Shown here: one piece after another, positions 18,338-26,517 of the stretch
Position numbering within the stretch: position 1 is the stretch's first letter
How the letters are laid out: every line of letters begins with the position of its first letter
Assembly (NCBI RefSeq): GCF_037072025.1
Contig: NZ_JAXHDD010000002.1
Coordinates: 124,001 to 188,000 of the forward strand
Reading direction: 5' to 3'
DNA from: Pseudogracilibacillus sp037072025
GTDB lineage: Bacteria; Bacillota; Bacilli; Bacillales; Amphibacillaceae
Length of the DNA stretch: 64,000 bases
Position numbers and translations under genes: made by a program
The notes under the pieces: model-generated
The model's database searches: none
The model's input: the letters and a program-made list of their open reading frames with translations, nothing else
Told to the model about the DNA's origin: nothing

Positions 18338-18690
18338 TATTTTCTTGACTCGCTCACAGGCTAAAAGTGCGAAGTCCCAGATCTTTTTGGTGGGACGAGC
18401 TTTAGCGTAATCCCAAACTTCGCGCTTCTCCACTACGATAAAGAAGACTTGCCGACTGGCTTGTCTAGAGGCTTAGTCGCACTTATACCCTTGCGGTGAA
18501 AGCGGGCATCGGTTCACTGACGTTCACCGTGTGTCCTTTATCTCATTGCGAAGCACTCCAGTTTGTACGTTGCTGAACGGGAGCTTGCGCTTTTGTTCGC
18601 AGATAAGAAAGTATAAAATTTTCCTACTGCATAAGTGCAACTAAGGCTTTCGCCAGGGCTTGGCGATAAGCCAAGTTTTCTAATGTTGAG
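18338..18690 (+). repeat. Interspersed repeat A, copy 2 (longest)
   Basis: About 350 bp. Left part TTTCTTGACTCGCTCACAGG, then AAAAGTGCGAAGTCCCAG; right part GATAAGAAAGTATAAAATTTTCC, CTACTGCATAAGTGCAACTAAGG, and a GGCTTGGCGATAAGCCAAG hairpin. The right part is nearly identical to 22612-22697. Two further partial echoes of the terminal hairpin follow at 18695-18725. No gene is seen in 18293-18754. Confidence 0.7.
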
Positions 18691-18754
18691 GGCATGTTTT
18701 CTTTGGCGAATGCCAAATTTTTTAAGGCAGATAAGGTCATCGTGTTATTAATAT

Positions 18755-20173
18755 TTATTCATATATAGCGTGATAAAGCCGTTTTATTGCTTCATCAATC
18801 TTTTCCTCAGCAATCGCTGCAAAACCGATGACGAGGATTACTTCTTTTTGCTTTTGAGTTTGATGTTTCAACATAAACCGACGCAACGAGTACACCTCGA
18901 GTTTTTCCTTATCAGCGGCTTCTTCAACTTCCTCATACGACTTTTTAGTTTTAAAATGAGCGATAAAATGTAGACCAGCTGGAATATCCTCTATATGAAT
19001 TGAATGGTTAAAATAGCGTTTTAACGTCTTAATCATCATGTGACGTTTTGTTTCGTAATGATGATTCATTCGCTTAATATGCCGCGCATATGCACCACTG
19101 TCAATAAAATAATGTAACGTATATAAGTTTAACGTATTATTATAAGGAATTAAGTGGTTGTAATGTTTGCGGTACTTCCGTAATAACGGTATCGGTAACA
19201 CCATATAACTTATTCGCAACCCTGTTAACATGGATTTGGAAAATGTCCCCATATAGATAACACGCTGATGACGATCAAGACTTTGCAAAGATGGAATTTG
19301 ATCTGTTTCATATTTAAATTCACTGTCGTAATCATCCTCAATAATATAGCGATCGGATTGTTGTGTAGCCCAATTTAGTAATTGAAGTCGCCTTGAAATA
19401 GGCATAATCTTCCCCATTGGAAATTGATGGGAAGGGGTAACAAGTACCATATCTGCATGAAGGTGAGTCAACTTTTCGATATCGATACTCTTGGAATCTA
19501 ACGGCACAGGTATAACATGCGCTCCGATTTGGTTTAAATGACGATGAATTCTAGCGTAACCGGGATCTTCTACAGCGATCTGCACGGTCTTAGTCATTTG
19601 TTGCATCTGAATCAATTGTTCTATTAAAGGCTGGGTTCCGACACTGATTACAACTTGCTCTGGTTCACAAACAACACCACGTGTTAAATTAATTATTTTA
19701 GAAATAGTTTGTCGAACAAGGTAAGGACCTTGTTGATGAGTAATATGAGCAAGCTCGTTACGATGCATTTCAATCGCTTGCTGCTGACTTTTTTCCCAGT
19801 CTTTAAAAGGGAATAAGTTCACATTGGTCGCCATATGTGATAAGGAAAGCCAATCGTTTTGTTCAAGGGTACATTCTTTCAGGTCATCGGGGAAAGGAAT
19901 TTTTGTCGGTTTATCTTTGTCAAAATAACTTATTTTTTCTACATAATATCCACTTCTTTCTTTTGCATAAATGTAACCTTCTGCTATTAGTTGTTCATAA
20001 GCAGATGAAATGGTATTAACGCTTACATTTAACTGGGAGGCAAGATCACGTTTTGATGGTAATTGATCATGTTCACTTAACTTTCCGTCTAATATTGATT
20101 TCTTAAGATCTGTATATATTTGTCGATATAAATATCCCTTTTGTCGATTTTTATCAATAGTCATAAATAACAA
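18755..20173 (-). CDS. MocR/GabR-like PLP-dependent transcription regulator
   Basis: About 473 residues. An N-terminal GntR-type winged helix (YRQIYTDLKKSILDG, PSKRDLASQLNVSVNTISSA) is fused to a class I aminotransferase fold. The PLP lysine is in GTFSKSM, with DDYDSEF and PSHQFPMG as cofactor and substrate-site segments. The frame opens at 20224, but a TTG at 20173 has GAGGTG six bases upstream and is preferred; an ATG at 20164 is the alternative. Divergent from the gabT-like gene with a shared 105-bp region, so it probably activates that gene when it binds its amino-acid ligand, as GabR does for gabTD. Confidence 0.88.
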   Translation of the reverse strand: MLFMTIDKNRQKGYLYRQIYTDLKKSILDGKLSEHDQLPSKRDLASQLNVSVNTISSAYEQLIAEGYIYAKERSGYYVEKISYFDKDKPTKIPFPDDLKECTLEQNDWLSLSHMATNVNLFPFKDWEKSQQQAIEMHRNELAHITHQQGPYLVRQTISKIINLTRGVVCEPEQVVISVGTQPLIEQLIQMQQMTKTVQIAVEDPGYARIHRHLNQIGAHVIPVPLDSKSIDIEKLTHLHADMVLVTPSHQFPMGKIMPISRRLQLLNWATQQSDRYIIEDDYDSEFKYETDQIPSLQSLDRHQRVIYMGTFSKSMLTGLRISYMVLPIPLLRKYRKHYNHLIPYNNTLNLYTLHYFIDSGAYARHIKRMNHHYETKRHMMIKTLKRYFNHSIHIEDIPAGLHFIAHFKTKKSYEEVEEAADKEKLEVYSLRRFMLKHQTQKQKEVILVIGFAAIAEEKIDEAIKRLYHAIYE

Positions 20174-20209
20174 TATTCCCACCTCATTTGGTACTATATT
20201 TTTATCCGT

Positions 20210-20255
20210 TTTGATACTTTTCATAATATCAGATGTCTAATATAATATCTATAAA
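20210..20255 (+). promoter_or_regulatory. gabT-type promoter with possible GabR-like direct repeats
   Basis: A perfect -10 TATAAT (about 20243-20248) follows a weak -35 TTTTCA after 17 bp, as expected for an activated promoter. Upstream, TTGGTACT (about 20189) and TTGATACT (about 20210) form a direct repeat spaced about 21-22 bp, resembling the direct-repeat operators of GabR-like proteins. Confidence 0.45.
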
Positions 20256-20278
20256 TCACTTGGAGAGGAGAATGCTAC

Positions 20279-21577
20279 ATGAGTGATAAAACATTGGAAT
20301 TGCAAAAGAAACGAAAAAAATACATACCTAAAGGAATCTCAAATGGAAATTTAAATATTGCAAAAGAAGCGAGCGGTGCCACAATAATTGATGAAAATGG
20401 ACGAGAATGGATTGATTTTGCTAGTGCAATCGGGACTTTAAATGTAGGTCATAATCACCCGAAAGTCATTAAAGCCGTAAAAGAACAAGTTGATAGATTC
20501 TTACATCCAGGATTTAATGTGATGATGTACGAATCTTATATTGAATTGGCTGAAAAACTATGTACGATTATTCCAGGAAAATTTGAAAAACATGCGGCAT
20601 TATTTAACTCTGGCGCAGAAGCAGTTGAAAATGCAGTGAAAATGGCACGTAAATATACGAACAGACAAGCAGTCGTATCTTTTACACGAGGTTTTCACGG
20701 TCGTACCAATTTAACGATGGGAATGACTAGTAAGGTTAAGCCGTATAAGTTTGGTTTCGGCCCTTTTTCTCCAGAAATTTATCAAGCGCCTTATCCGTAT
20801 ATGTATCATAAGCCTGAAGGAATGTCAGAGGAAGAATATGTTGACCATCTAATAAATGAATTTGAAGATTTTTTCATTTCAACTGTCGCACCTGAAACGG
20901 TAGCATGTGTTGTTATGGAGCCAGTTCAAGGAGAAGGTGGATTTATTATACCTCCTAAAAAGTTCGTTCAAGCTGTAAGGAACTTTTGTACAGAACATGG
21001 TATTGTTTTTGTTGCAGATGAAATACAGACTGGTTTTGCGCGCACTGGTACACTTTTTGCTATAGAGCAATTTGATATTGATGCAGACCTTATGACTGTT
21101 TCGAAGTCTTTAGCGGCTGGATTACCATTAAGTGGTGTCGTTGGTCGTAAAGAAATTTTAGATGCAGCGAACCCTGGTGAGCTTGGCGGGACGTATGCTG
21201 GAAGCCCTGTTGCATGTGCTGCTGCTTTAGCAGTTATAGATGTTGTAAAGGAAGAAAACTTAGTAAGTAAGTCGGAGCAAATTGGACATAGAATAGAAGA
21301 AAAGTTGAAAGAGCTTTCTAAAAAGCATGTATTTATTGGAGATATACGTCGTTTAGGTTCGATGGTTGCTGTAGAACTTGTTGAAGATAAGGCAACTAAA
21401 CTGCCAAATAAAAAAGCGGTTGAAACGATAATCTCCTATGCAAATGATAATGGTCTTTTGCTCCTATCAGCTGGAATAAAAGGAAATGTAATTCGCTTTT
21501 TAACACCGCTTGTTATTACAGATGAAGAGTTAACGGAAGGATTAAATATTTTAGAGAAGGCTTTTGATCAAGTTTGA
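20279..21577 (+). CDS. gabT: Class III aminotransferase, 4-aminobutyrate/omega-amino acid type
   Basis: 432 residues. PLP enzyme of the GabT family, moving the omega-amino group of 4-aminobutyrate (or a similar omega-amino acid such as beta-alanine) to 2-oxoglutarate. Visible: FNSGAEAVENAVKMAR (phosphate site), GFHGRT, MEPVQGEGG, ADEIQTGFARTG, and PLP lysine K276 in SKSLAAG. GAGAGGAG precedes the ATG. No gabD follows. The nearby pyrimidine pathway makes beta-alanine, so it may serve that route, but a dedicated aminotransferase is present at 53237-54580. Confidence 0.85.
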   Translation: MSDKTLELQKKRKKYIPKGISNGNLNIAKEASGATIIDENGREWIDFASAIGTLNVGHNHPKVIKAVKEQVDRFLHPGFNVMMYESYIELAEKLCTIIPGKFEKHAALFNSGAEAVENAVKMARKYTNRQAVVSFTRGFHGRTNLTMGMTSKVKPYKFGFGPFSPEIYQAPYPYMYHKPEGMSEEEYVDHLINEFEDFFISTVAPETVACVVMEPVQGEGGFIIPPKKFVQAVRNFCTEHGIVFVADEIQTGFARTGTLFAIEQFDIDADLMTVSKSLAAGLPLSGVVGRKEILDAANPGELGGTYAGSPVACAAALAVIDVVKEENLVSKSEQIGHRIEEKLKELSKKHVFIGDIRRLGSMVAVELVEDKATKLPNKKAVETIISYANDNGLLLLSAGIKGNVIRFLTPLVITDEELTEGLNILEKAFDQV

Positions 21578-21635
21578 ATAGTAAATAAGAGTAAAGATTT
21601 CTTGAATCAAAAAAATAGATAATTGTAAAACATTT

Positions 21636-21705
21636 GGAGTAAGTTAGATGAAAAGTCTGTCATAACAAACGTCTTATATACTCTCTTTGCTTACTCCATT
21701 TATTT
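21636..21705 (+). terminator. Possible terminator after gabT
   Basis: GGAGTAAG (21636-21643) and CTTACTCC (21690-21697) are perfect complements with a 46-nt loop, followed by ATTTATTT. The long loop makes it uncertain. Confidence 0.4.
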
Positions 21706-21750
21706 ACATTATAGGACCTTGGTGCCCTATAATGTTTCATTTGTATTTGA

Positions 21751-21921
21751 AATGAATTTTAAAAAGTTGAACAATGCTTATGGGAATCTTTATACGCATA
21801 ACGAAAGGTTACAGAGTTTTACTGACCGTGGACCGAATTCCAAGAAAAAGTTAGATCTAGAACATAGAAAGAAAAAGCAATGGCACTTGAAAATGCACAT
21901 TTACAAACAAAAAAATAATTA
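21751..21921 (+). CDS. Possible small basic protein
   Basis: An open frame of 56 codons from ATG 21751 (MNFKKLNNAYGNLYTH...), very rich in Lys and Gln at the C-terminus. A TATAAT box lies just upstream and a strong terminator just downstream, so the stretch may be transcribed; no good ribosome site is seen. Not recognised. It could equally be a small RNA. Confidence 0.3.
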
Positions 21922-21972
21922 ACTCCTCTTTAAAACATGGTGGTAGCAATGTTTAAGGGGAGTTTTTGTTTT
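21921..21972 (+). terminator. Strong rho-independent terminator
   Basis: AACTCCTCTTTAAAACAT pairs imperfectly with ATGTTTAAGGGGAGTT, then TTTTTGTTTTTTT. Ends the transcription unit covering 21751-21921. Confidence 0.8.
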
Positions 21973-22007
21973 TTTGACTTTGAATTCGGGAAATTATTAA
22001 GCATATA

Positions 22008-22093
22008 AGTGCGTGTTCAAAAGGAGGATAAAAAGGACCAAGAAGTTCGAGGCGGCGCAGTTCCCGTCAGTGGAATGTATGCATTTAGATACA
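22008..22093 (+). mobile_element. MITE-like element, copy 2 (left half only)
   Basis: Matches the first 86 bp of the element (AGTGCGTGTTCAAAAGGAGG through GCGGCGCAGTTCCCGTCAG to ATTTAGATACA) and then stops. A truncated, immobile copy. Confidence 0.7.
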
Positions 22094-22191
22094 ATAATAC
22101 AGGATCGTTATACTATATTAGAAAGTGTACAATTTTGTTCCTTTATTTCTGAAAGGATAATTATTATTAATATCGCCGAATTAATGTATAT

Positions 22192-22245
22192 CCGCTGAAT
22201 CATCGCTGAAACCCATCAAATTAACCCCAGTACTCACTGAATCAA
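22192..22245 (+). repeat. Tiny CGCTGAAT-type array
   Basis: TCCGCTGAATCATCGCTGAAA and a later ACTCACTGAATC repeat the monomer head of the large arrays at 2811 and 27918. Only two to three degenerate monomers are present. It follows the truncated MITE by about 100 bp. Confidence 0.4.
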
Positions 22246-22328
22246 ACTTTTCTTTTTTATCCATAGAAAAAAGGGAAAATATATTAAAAAAATTCAAATA
22301 AAAAAGTTCACAAATTAGACACAAACTC

Positions 22329-22357
22329 TTGCCTTTATGGAAAAAATATATTAGAAT
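22329..22357 (+). promoter_or_regulatory. Promoter of the 50-aa membrane peptide gene
   Basis: -35 TTGCCT (22329-22334), 17-bp spacer, -10 TAGAAT (22352-22357), 32 bp before the ATG. Confidence 0.55.
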
Positions 22358-22389
22358 ATTAGTACAATTCAGTAAAGGGGCGTTGCTAC

Positions 22390-22542
22390 ATGAAAATCGT
22401 TGCAAGTGGATTTGTTAAATTACTTGTATCTTACTTAGCAGTCGTGTTCGTAATAATGTTTTTGCCCGTTTTTTTAATAACGACAGATTTTTCCGCTTTT
22501 GATAGCATAATGAATTATCTGTTTAACAATAAATCTAACTAA
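22390..22542 (+). CDS. 50-aa single-span membrane protein, function unknown
   Basis: 50 residues starting MKIVASGFVKLLVSYLAVVF, with one long hydrophobic helix (residues 8-33), a short acidic part (TTDFSAFD) and a polar tail. AAAGGGG lies 9 bp before the ATG, a promoter lies upstream and a clean terminator 20 bp after the stop, so it is a complete single-gene transcription unit. Not recognised; a small regulatory membrane peptide is possible but untested. Confidence 0.6.
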   Translation: MKIVASGFVKLLVSYLAVVFVIMFLPVFLITTDFSAFDSIMNYLFNNKSN

Positions 22543-22562
22543 GTTGATTTGCAAATGTACGA

Positions 22563-22595
22563 AGAGCACTTGATTTTTAGTGCTCTATTTTATTT
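22563..22595 (+). terminator. Terminator of the 50-aa gene
   Basis: AGAGCACT pairs with AGTGCTCT across an 8-nt loop, followed by ATTTTATTT. Confidence 0.8.
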
Positions 22596-22608
22596 GAGAA
22601 ATTTCTTT

Positions 22609-22697
22609 TTTAGCAGATAAGAAAGTATAAAACTTTCCTACTGCATAAGTGCAACTAAGGCTTTCGCCAAGGCTTGGCGATAAGCCAAGTTTTCTAA
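22609..22697 (+). repeat. Interspersed repeat A, copy 3 (right part only)
   Basis: GCAGATAAGAAAGTATAAAAC through GTGCAACTAAGG to a GGCTTGGCGATAAGCCAAG hairpin and TTTTCTA: about 95 per cent the same as 18600-18682. Its right end touches the stop codon of the pucR gene at 22694. Confidence 0.75.
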
Positions 22698-24277
22698 AAG
22701 TCCATATCAACATACTTTAGCGCATGAATGGAAAATTCAATCATAAATCGATGCGGAGGATTCATGAAGTCATTTCCAATTAAAGATTCTATTCTTTTTA
22801 ATCGATGATATAGTGTTTGTCTTACGATATGTAATTCTTCAGCGGTCTCATTTTTAGCACCTTGATTGTTAAGATACACTTGCAATGTTTTGATAAGCTC
22901 CGTTCCTTTTTCATTATCGTATCGAAGTAATGGGGCTATATAGTCTAGGATTATTTCTTTTATGTCATCTTTATTGTCTAAAAGATCAATAAGACGGTAA
23001 AAAGCTAGGTTTTCATAAAAAGGACTTTTCATTAATTCAATATTTTGTTGGTAATTTAATGTCGATAACGCTGTTTGGTAACTCTTACCTAACTGCTCAT
23101 AATTAGAAATTACCTTTCCAAGGCTGATCCACTGTAATTCGCTCTGTATAAGCGGGTCATTGTTTTTTTCATATACGTTATGAAGTACTTGTTCAAGTCG
23201 TGTTGTTAGATTGTTTGACTGTTGATTGATTAATAGAAGAATGAAAATATTATCTCTGTATTGATCTCTCACAGTTAACAGTTGAAATCCATGTTCAAGT
23301 AAAATAGGTCGCAGAAGCATAATGAGTGCGGTCTCAGAACTATTTGTACCTATATCTTTTCTCAGGAGTGAATTTTGGATTGGTTTGACTCCAATAATCG
23401 CTTCTTTTATAAGGATTCCAGGAGTCTCTTGATGAATTTTTGAAATGATTTCTTCATGAGTTAATGTTCCGGCAATAGCTTCAAGAATCCATTCATTCTT
23501 TTTCAAATGATTTTCCTCTTTTTGTTGATGATGTTTCCAGAAGTATTGACCAAGGATTTCACCACATCTTTTTAGACCTAGTTCTTCAAATTGAGTGATG
23601 TCCCTTTTATGTTTCAACATGTATAGCGTTGCAACATTGTTCCCAAATAAATTAATCGGATATTCTTTATATTTTTTGTTTTCGTTTAATTCATGCTTAT
23701 TGATCATTTGATACAATCGCTTTTTAGAGGGAGCAGGAAAGAATCGATATTGCTCATTATATTTCAGTGCGATTGTTTGTTCCGTTTCTTTATGTAAAAT
23801 CCTTAAAAAGTCTCCTACATTTCCATTTGAGGTTAGTTCTTTATTTAACTGATTATATAGATTTTCTAATCTCCACCATATATCTTCATGGTAGCCAAGT
23901 AATAATTCATGTAAGTCTTTAGTAATATCAATAAATCTGACCTCTTCTGTGAAGGCAATAATCGGGAAATCATGCTGGTCAGCTAAATCTAGCATTTTTT
24001 GAGGAAGTTCTTTTGTGGTAAATATTAATTCAACACAAAGCGCTGATACGTTGTAATCTAATAATTGCTGTAAATAGGATAAACTTTTTTCTTCATCGTG
24101 TGCCCAGCCGATTCCAGTAGACAGAATGACTTCCTTGCCATTCAGTAAATGTCCGAATCTAGCAATTTCAACAATATGAGCCCATTCTACCTTACGATCT
24201 AATCCGTTTTTTCCAGACAAAATTTTCACTTTTTCGAAAAATGGTCTTTTAAGAATATTCCTGACCAATAAAGGCAT
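22694..24277 (-). CDS. pucR: PucR family transcriptional regulator
   Basis: 527 residues. N-terminal PucR domain (VRNILKRPFFEKVKILSG through about residue 150), a middle GGDEF-like/CdaR region, and a C-terminal PucR helix-turn-helix (GAKNETAEELHIVRQTLYHR) near residues 470-510. These proteins control purine or related nitrogen-base catabolism; this one is divergent from a dihydropyrimidine dehydrogenase, so it most likely controls pyrimidine breakdown. The frame opens at 24340, but the ATG at 24277 lies seven bases after AGGAGG and gives the expected N-terminus. An ATG one codon earlier is also possible. Confidence 0.88.
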   Translation of the reverse strand: MPLLVRNILKRPFFEKVKILSGKNGLDRKVEWAHIVEIARFGHLLNGKEVILSTGIGWAHDEEKSLSYLQQLLDYNVSALCVELIFTTKELPQKMLDLADQHDFPIIAFTEEVRFIDITKDLHELLLGYHEDIWWRLENLYNQLNKELTSNGNVGDFLRILHKETEQTIALKYNEQYRFFPAPSKKRLYQMINKHELNENKKYKEYPINLFGNNVATLYMLKHKRDITQFEELGLKRCGEILGQYFWKHHQQKEENHLKKNEWILEAIAGTLTHEEIISKIHQETPGILIKEAIIGVKPIQNSLLRKDIGTNSSETALIMLLRPILLEHGFQLLTVRDQYRDNIFILLLINQQSNNLTTRLEQVLHNVYEKNNDPLIQSELQWISLGKVISNYEQLGKSYQTALSTLNYQQNIELMKSPFYENLAFYRLIDLLDNKDDIKEIILDYIAPLLRYDNEKGTELIKTLQVYLNNQGAKNETAEELHIVRQTLYHRLKRIESLIGNDFMNPPHRFMIEFSIHALKYVDMDF

Positions 24278-24300
24278 CATGTCCCCTCCTACACATATAT

Positions 24301-24381
24301 TATTCAAAATGTTAATGAAAGCGGTATCTAAATTTAACATATTGTCTAATGTGTTACCAATTAATTGAATGTATTATATAT
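24301..24381 (+). promoter_or_regulatory. Shared regulatory region, copy 1, with cre site
   Basis: About 80 bp that aligns without gaps to 50597-50677, upstream of the symporter. It contains ATGAAAGCGGTATCT (24315-24329), a perfect match to the cre consensus WTGNAANCGNWNNCW, then ATTTAACA..TGTC.AATGT and GAATGTATTATATAT in both copies. TTACCAA (24354-24360), the reverse of TTGGTAA, is weakly like a PucR box and is absent from copy 2. CcpA carbon control of both blocks is likely by motif. Confidence 0.65.
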
Positions 24382-24616
24382 TCTAACTATATATTAAAGG
24401 TATTATAGCTTTATAAGTTGAATAAAGATAGTATAGTTAAAAACTTCTTAAGAGCATCTAGCCTACATATGAATCGATCGCCTTCAGCATAATTTATAGT
24501 CCTATAACGAGATTGTGGCGACTATGAAATCATCCAATCCGTCTTTTTTACACAATAATACAACATAAAATTTTAAAAAACAATAACAGATGAAGGAGAA
24601 GAATAGGTTTACTATT

Positions 24617-24857
24617 AGAGGATGTTCAAAAAGTCCGGTAAAAATGACATTGTGAATTTTTTCGTTGGCTTGTTTCTCCGCTCCTTGAAAAAGGAAGCAC
24701 TTTTTCTGCGTGCTAGAAGCGATTCCTTGGAAAAGAAGATCACTTTTCCTGCGTGCCAGATCTTTTGCTTATGTATCTAAATCATCCATTCCGCTGACGG
24801 GAGCTGCGCCGCCTCGAACTTTTTGGTCCTTTTTCTCCTCCTTTTTGAATTCGCACT
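24617..24857 (-). mobile_element. MITE-like element, copy 3 (long form, inverted)
   Basis: 241 bp: AGAGGATGTTCAAAAAGTCCGG at one end and CTCCTTTTTGAATTCGCACT at the other, with the CGCTGACGGGAGCTGCGCCG core inverted. It is longer than copies 1 and 4 because of an extra ~80 bp with two repeated CCTTG-AAAAG-GAAG-type segments. It lies between the shared regulatory region and preT. Confidence 0.75.
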
Positions 24858-25060
24858 ATAAGTTTTGTAATATAACTCGTCGTGTCTAAATAATTTGTTT
24901 CGTCTGTAAGAGCGTGAAACAATCCCGTGATTAGTAGTTAAAATTTTAGGAGGTGAAAATTCACAAAGTAGTTGTTAGTCATTAAGTAAGGGGATTTATT
25001 TTGGAACAAGTTGTAGCGGGCAGTTAGAACTTAAATATTTTGCACAAGGAGGTTGTATAT

Positions 25061-26434
25061 ATGACTCATCTTACAAAATCCAGAATATCACTTACAAACT
25101 TAAGTGAAAATTTTGAAGAAGTAGACCCAGGATTAACAAATCAAGAAGCGATCGAAGAAGCATATCGATGTCTTTACTGTTATGATGCGCCATGTATTAC
25201 CGCATGTCCAACTGGAATTGATATTCCTACTTTTATAAAAAAGATTGCATCAGGAAATTTAAAAGGGTCTGCTAAAACAATTATGACAGAAAATGCTGTT
25301 GGAGCTAGCTGTGCGCGTGTTTGCCCAACGGAAGAATTATGTGAAGGAGCTTGTGTACTCAATCATTCTACTGAACCGATCATGATCGGAAATCTACAGC
25401 GTTATGCCACTGACTGGGCGATTAAAAATGAGCAAGTTCTGTTTAAGCCCGAAAAGAAAAATGGGAAGTCCGTTGCAGTCATAGGTGGAGGTCCAGCTGG
25501 TTTATCTGCTGCTAGAGAACTTGGACTTTTAGGCTATGATGTAACGATCTTTGAATCAGAAGAAGAAGCAGGTGGACTTAATTCGTATGGAATTGTTTCA
25601 TTTAGGCTTCCTCAAACAATATCGTTTTGGGAAGTGGAACAAGTTGAACGTCTAGATGTAGACATTCGTACAAATACAACTGTTGGTAAAGATATTACGG
25701 TTGATGAAATTCTTGATAACTATGACATTGTAATTCTAGCAGTAGGTATGTCAAAAGTCCCTAATTTAGGAATAAGTGGTGAAAATTTAGAAGGGGTCTA
25801 TGATGCAATTGAATTTGTAAAAGATACAAAGACAAAACCTTTATCAGATAAATTTTTAGGAAAAAATGTCGTTGTTATTGGTGCAGGTAATACTGCAATT
25901 GATGGTGCGACATGTTCCGTTCGATTAGGTGCAGAGAATGTAAAGATTCTCTATAGGCGTACGGTAGATGAAATGACAGCGTACGACTTTGAGTATGAGT
26001 TTGCTAAGCAAGATGGGGTTGAATTTAGATGGTTGACTACTCCAACAAAAATTATTGGTGATGAACATGGCCGTGTAACTGGAATTGAATGTATCAAAAT
26101 GGCGTTAGGTGAACCTGGAGAAGATGGGCGACGCCGTCCAGTTCCAATTGAAGGATCTGAATTTACTATTAAGGTAGATGCTGTTATTAAGGCGATCGGA
26201 CAATCTAGATATATCGATCTCATTGACCAATTTGGCTTAAAACATCATGACGGAGTCGTGACAGTTGACTCGGAGTCATTTCAAACGTCGAATGAAAAAG
26301 TATTTGCATGTGGAGACGTTATTTTTGGGAAAGGCCAAGGGGAAGCGATGGTTGTTTCAGCGGCTCAGCAAGGTAAAGAAGTAGCTTATGCAGTCCATAA
26401 AATGTTGTTCAAAAATGTTTCAGAGCCAGCATAG
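25061..26434 (+). CDS. preT: NAD-dependent dihydropyrimidine dehydrogenase, PreT subunit
   Basis: 457 residues. Oxidises NADH with FAD and passes electrons through iron-sulfur clusters to PreA, which reduces uracil and thymine to 5,6-dihydro forms. N-terminal cysteine clusters (CLYCYDAPCITACPTG and CARVCPTEELCEGAC) precede two dinucleotide-binding loops, VIGGGPAGLSAARELG for FAD and VVIGAGNTAIDGA for NAD(P). It is related to the glutamate synthase small subunit; the preA gene next door fixes the call. AAGGAGG lies eight bases before the ATG at 25061; the frame opens at a TTG at 25040. Confidence 0.9.
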   Translation: MTHLTKSRISLTNLSENFEEVDPGLTNQEAIEEAYRCLYCYDAPCITACPTGIDIPTFIKKIASGNLKGSAKTIMTENAVGASCARVCPTEELCEGACVLNHSTEPIMIGNLQRYATDWAIKNEQVLFKPEKKNGKSVAVIGGGPAGLSAARELGLLGYDVTIFESEEEAGGLNSYGIVSFRLPQTISFWEVEQVERLDVDIRTNTTVGKDITVDEILDNYDIVILAVGMSKVPNLGISGENLEGVYDAIEFVKDTKTKPLSDKFLGKNVVVIGAGNTAIDGATCSVRLGAENVKILYRRTVDEMTAYDFEYEFAKQDGVEFRWLTTPTKIIGDEHGRVTGIECIKMALGEPGEDGRRRPVPIEGSEFTIKVDAVIKAIGQSRYIDLIDQFGLKHHDGVVTVDSESFQTSNEKVFACGDVIFGKGQGEAMVVSAAQQGKEVAYAVHKMLFKNVSEPA

Positions 26435-26517
26435 TCAAGGTTACATAGGAATGTAGCCTTCCATTGGGTTAAAAGAAGATTGCTATTTTCGTTTTAATAA
26501 CGAGAGGAGGTAAAAAG

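Noticed and set aside
20230..20246. MarR-type palindrome (CAGATGTCTAATATAA) in the gabT promoter like the one at 49121
   Set aside because: The shared stretch is about 14 bp, a length expected several times by chance in 64 kb of AT-rich DNA, and the palindrome is imperfect here.
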